A stretch of 64,000 bases of DNA from Acanthaster planci. Taxonomy: Eukaryota; Echinodermata; Asteroidea; Valvatida; Acanthasteridae. This document shows positions 62,988 through 64,000 of this stretch, piece after piece; the stretch's first letter is position 1, and every line of letters begins with the position of its first letter. The DNA lies in assembly GCF_001949145.1 (NCBI RefSeq), contig NW_019091662.1, positions 11,177 through 75,176 on the forward strand, given 5' to 3'. The notes under the pieces were generated by a model. The model did not search any database. It was not told the origin of the DNA and was given only the letters and a program-made list of their open reading frames with translations. The position numbers were made by a program, and so were the translations under genes.

Positions 62988-64000
62988 CAGTTTCCTTCTT
63001 AATCATACTTATCGTACCCTTTGCTGTGGTAATGAAATAGAACAATGAAGAAAAAGGGAAGTATTTTGGTTTTTAGTTTAGTTTTTAAACTTGAAAGATT
63101 TATACTTCTCCCAGTACCGTAGTTGAAATTTTACAATCTTTTTGCTAGAAGTTTCTAATCAGGACCTTAGGAACTAAGAAAAGGTAATATGTCTGGGGAG
63201 TTACCCTCACCCCCCCATATCATGGTTTGCAAATAAGCGCCCCTCCCTCGCGCTCCCTGACCACAATCAAGGGTTGCAAACAAGTTAACCTGAAGTATTC
63301 GACCAAAATGGGTATCGCTATTGAATAAAAACGTGCATTCGGTGTAAATACTTTTAACCGGTACCCGGTAGCTTGATGTACTACATAGACTGAATTTCGT
63401 GCTAAAGGGACCAGTGAAACATGTTCTGTATACACGTTTCGCGGGATATTGATGTGAAATGCTTGATGAATGGTGGATCTCGTCGATCGATCAGCGACTT
63501 AAATGACAGCAATCTTTCCGCGGAGTGAACTTTGATTCGCCCCGCAGGCACACTATGCATGAGCCATAGGGCTGTTTGTGAGTATTTGTGCCGATTAAGA
63601 ACGATATTATTGCTGGTATGCGATAGATAACTCATGATATCGGCCGGTCAAGTGGGCTTAATAACACTGAACATGGTGTACAGTTGTCAAGTAATAAAAA
63701 AACAGTGGAGGCCACATGTCATGCATTGCATGTGTAGGATGTGTGTTTTACAGTGCACATACACATGTACATGTTGCCCAGGAAGGCTGTCGAGGTCTCA
63801 AGAGTGAGCTAAGTCTGCTTTGAGTTGCAGGCTCAGACAAATCACGGACAAGAGTTACAAACTCAGTCTGTCAATGTCTGTTGTCGTGGTGGTGTCATTC
63901 TATAGAATTTGTCAATGCAGCCCTTCCAAATTCCAGTTTTGATTCTAGTGGGAAAAATGCTCGTGACAAAAATCCCACCCTTGGGCAACACAATTTACAA

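Larger units (their letters stand above)
57438..64000. other. Intergenic region upstream of the C1orf87-like gene
   Basis: Beyond the C1orf87-like start (57437, minus strand) I recognise no host gene. The stretch holds a hairpin near the presumed promoter, a LINE 3' end, a 44-bp tandem duplication, a tRNA-like sequence with a palindromic GC-rich array and a hAT-like element. The longest open frame (58333-58749, +) begins with TTG and has no recognisable similarity. Confidence 0.5.

Noticed and set aside
1-64000. CRISPR arrays, operons or bacterial promoters
   Set aside because: The intron-rich eukaryotic gene structure rules these out. The tandem repeats lack the regular repeat-spacer pattern.

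Overview
This is a eukaryotic window. All three genes are split by introns with GT..AG borders, and the non-coding DNA is AT-rich and full of small DNA transposons. Clear relatives of LRRC41 and C1orf87, a receptor-kinase gene, and very frequent ACATGT-type palindromes suggest an invertebrate deuterostome (echinoderm, hemichordate or amphioxus). That placement is inference; I cannot name the species. Every gene model below was built by hand from protein similarity recalled from memory, splice motifs and codon phase. Each model closes in frame.

Layout. (1) About 1.76-20.99 kb, + strand: a 12-exon LRRC41-like gene (739 aa), a predicted elongin B/C-cullin ubiquitin-ligase substrate receptor. Its introns hold hAT-like, pogo-like and CACTA-like elements and a tRNA-derived SINE. 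(2) 20.99-23.75 kb: spacer between convergent genes. (3) 23.75-37.64 kb, - strand: a receptor tyrosine kinase-like gene with a Ser/Thr-rich stem, an EGF domain, one membrane helix and a kinase domain. The catalytic-loop aspartate is replaced (HHN instead of HRD), so it is a predicted pseudokinase. (4) 39.40-41.38 kb, - strand: three exons coding a signal peptide, a laminin N-terminal domain and one laminin-type EGF, closely resembling netrin-G. They end in the same phase as the receptor's own signal-peptide exon at 37.54-37.64 kb. Either start can therefore join the same downstream acceptor, giving a 905-aa netrin-G-like receptor pseudokinase or a 599-aa short receptor. (5) 41.4-50.05 kb: intergenic, with a hAT-like element. 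(6) 50.05-57.44 kb, - strand: an 11-exon C1orf87-like EF-hand protein (598 aa), including a 19-nt microexon and a 65-nt intron. (7) 57.4-64.0 kb: intergenic, with a LINE 3' end, a tRNA-like sequence followed by a palindromic array, and another hAT-like element.

The three genes are not an operon and show no obvious shared pathway. The main novelty is the netrin-G-like/pseudokinase locus with two phase-matched starts. The second is a set of hAT-like elements that share the terminus CAG(T/A)GTTGTA but carry different short subterminal repeat motifs.
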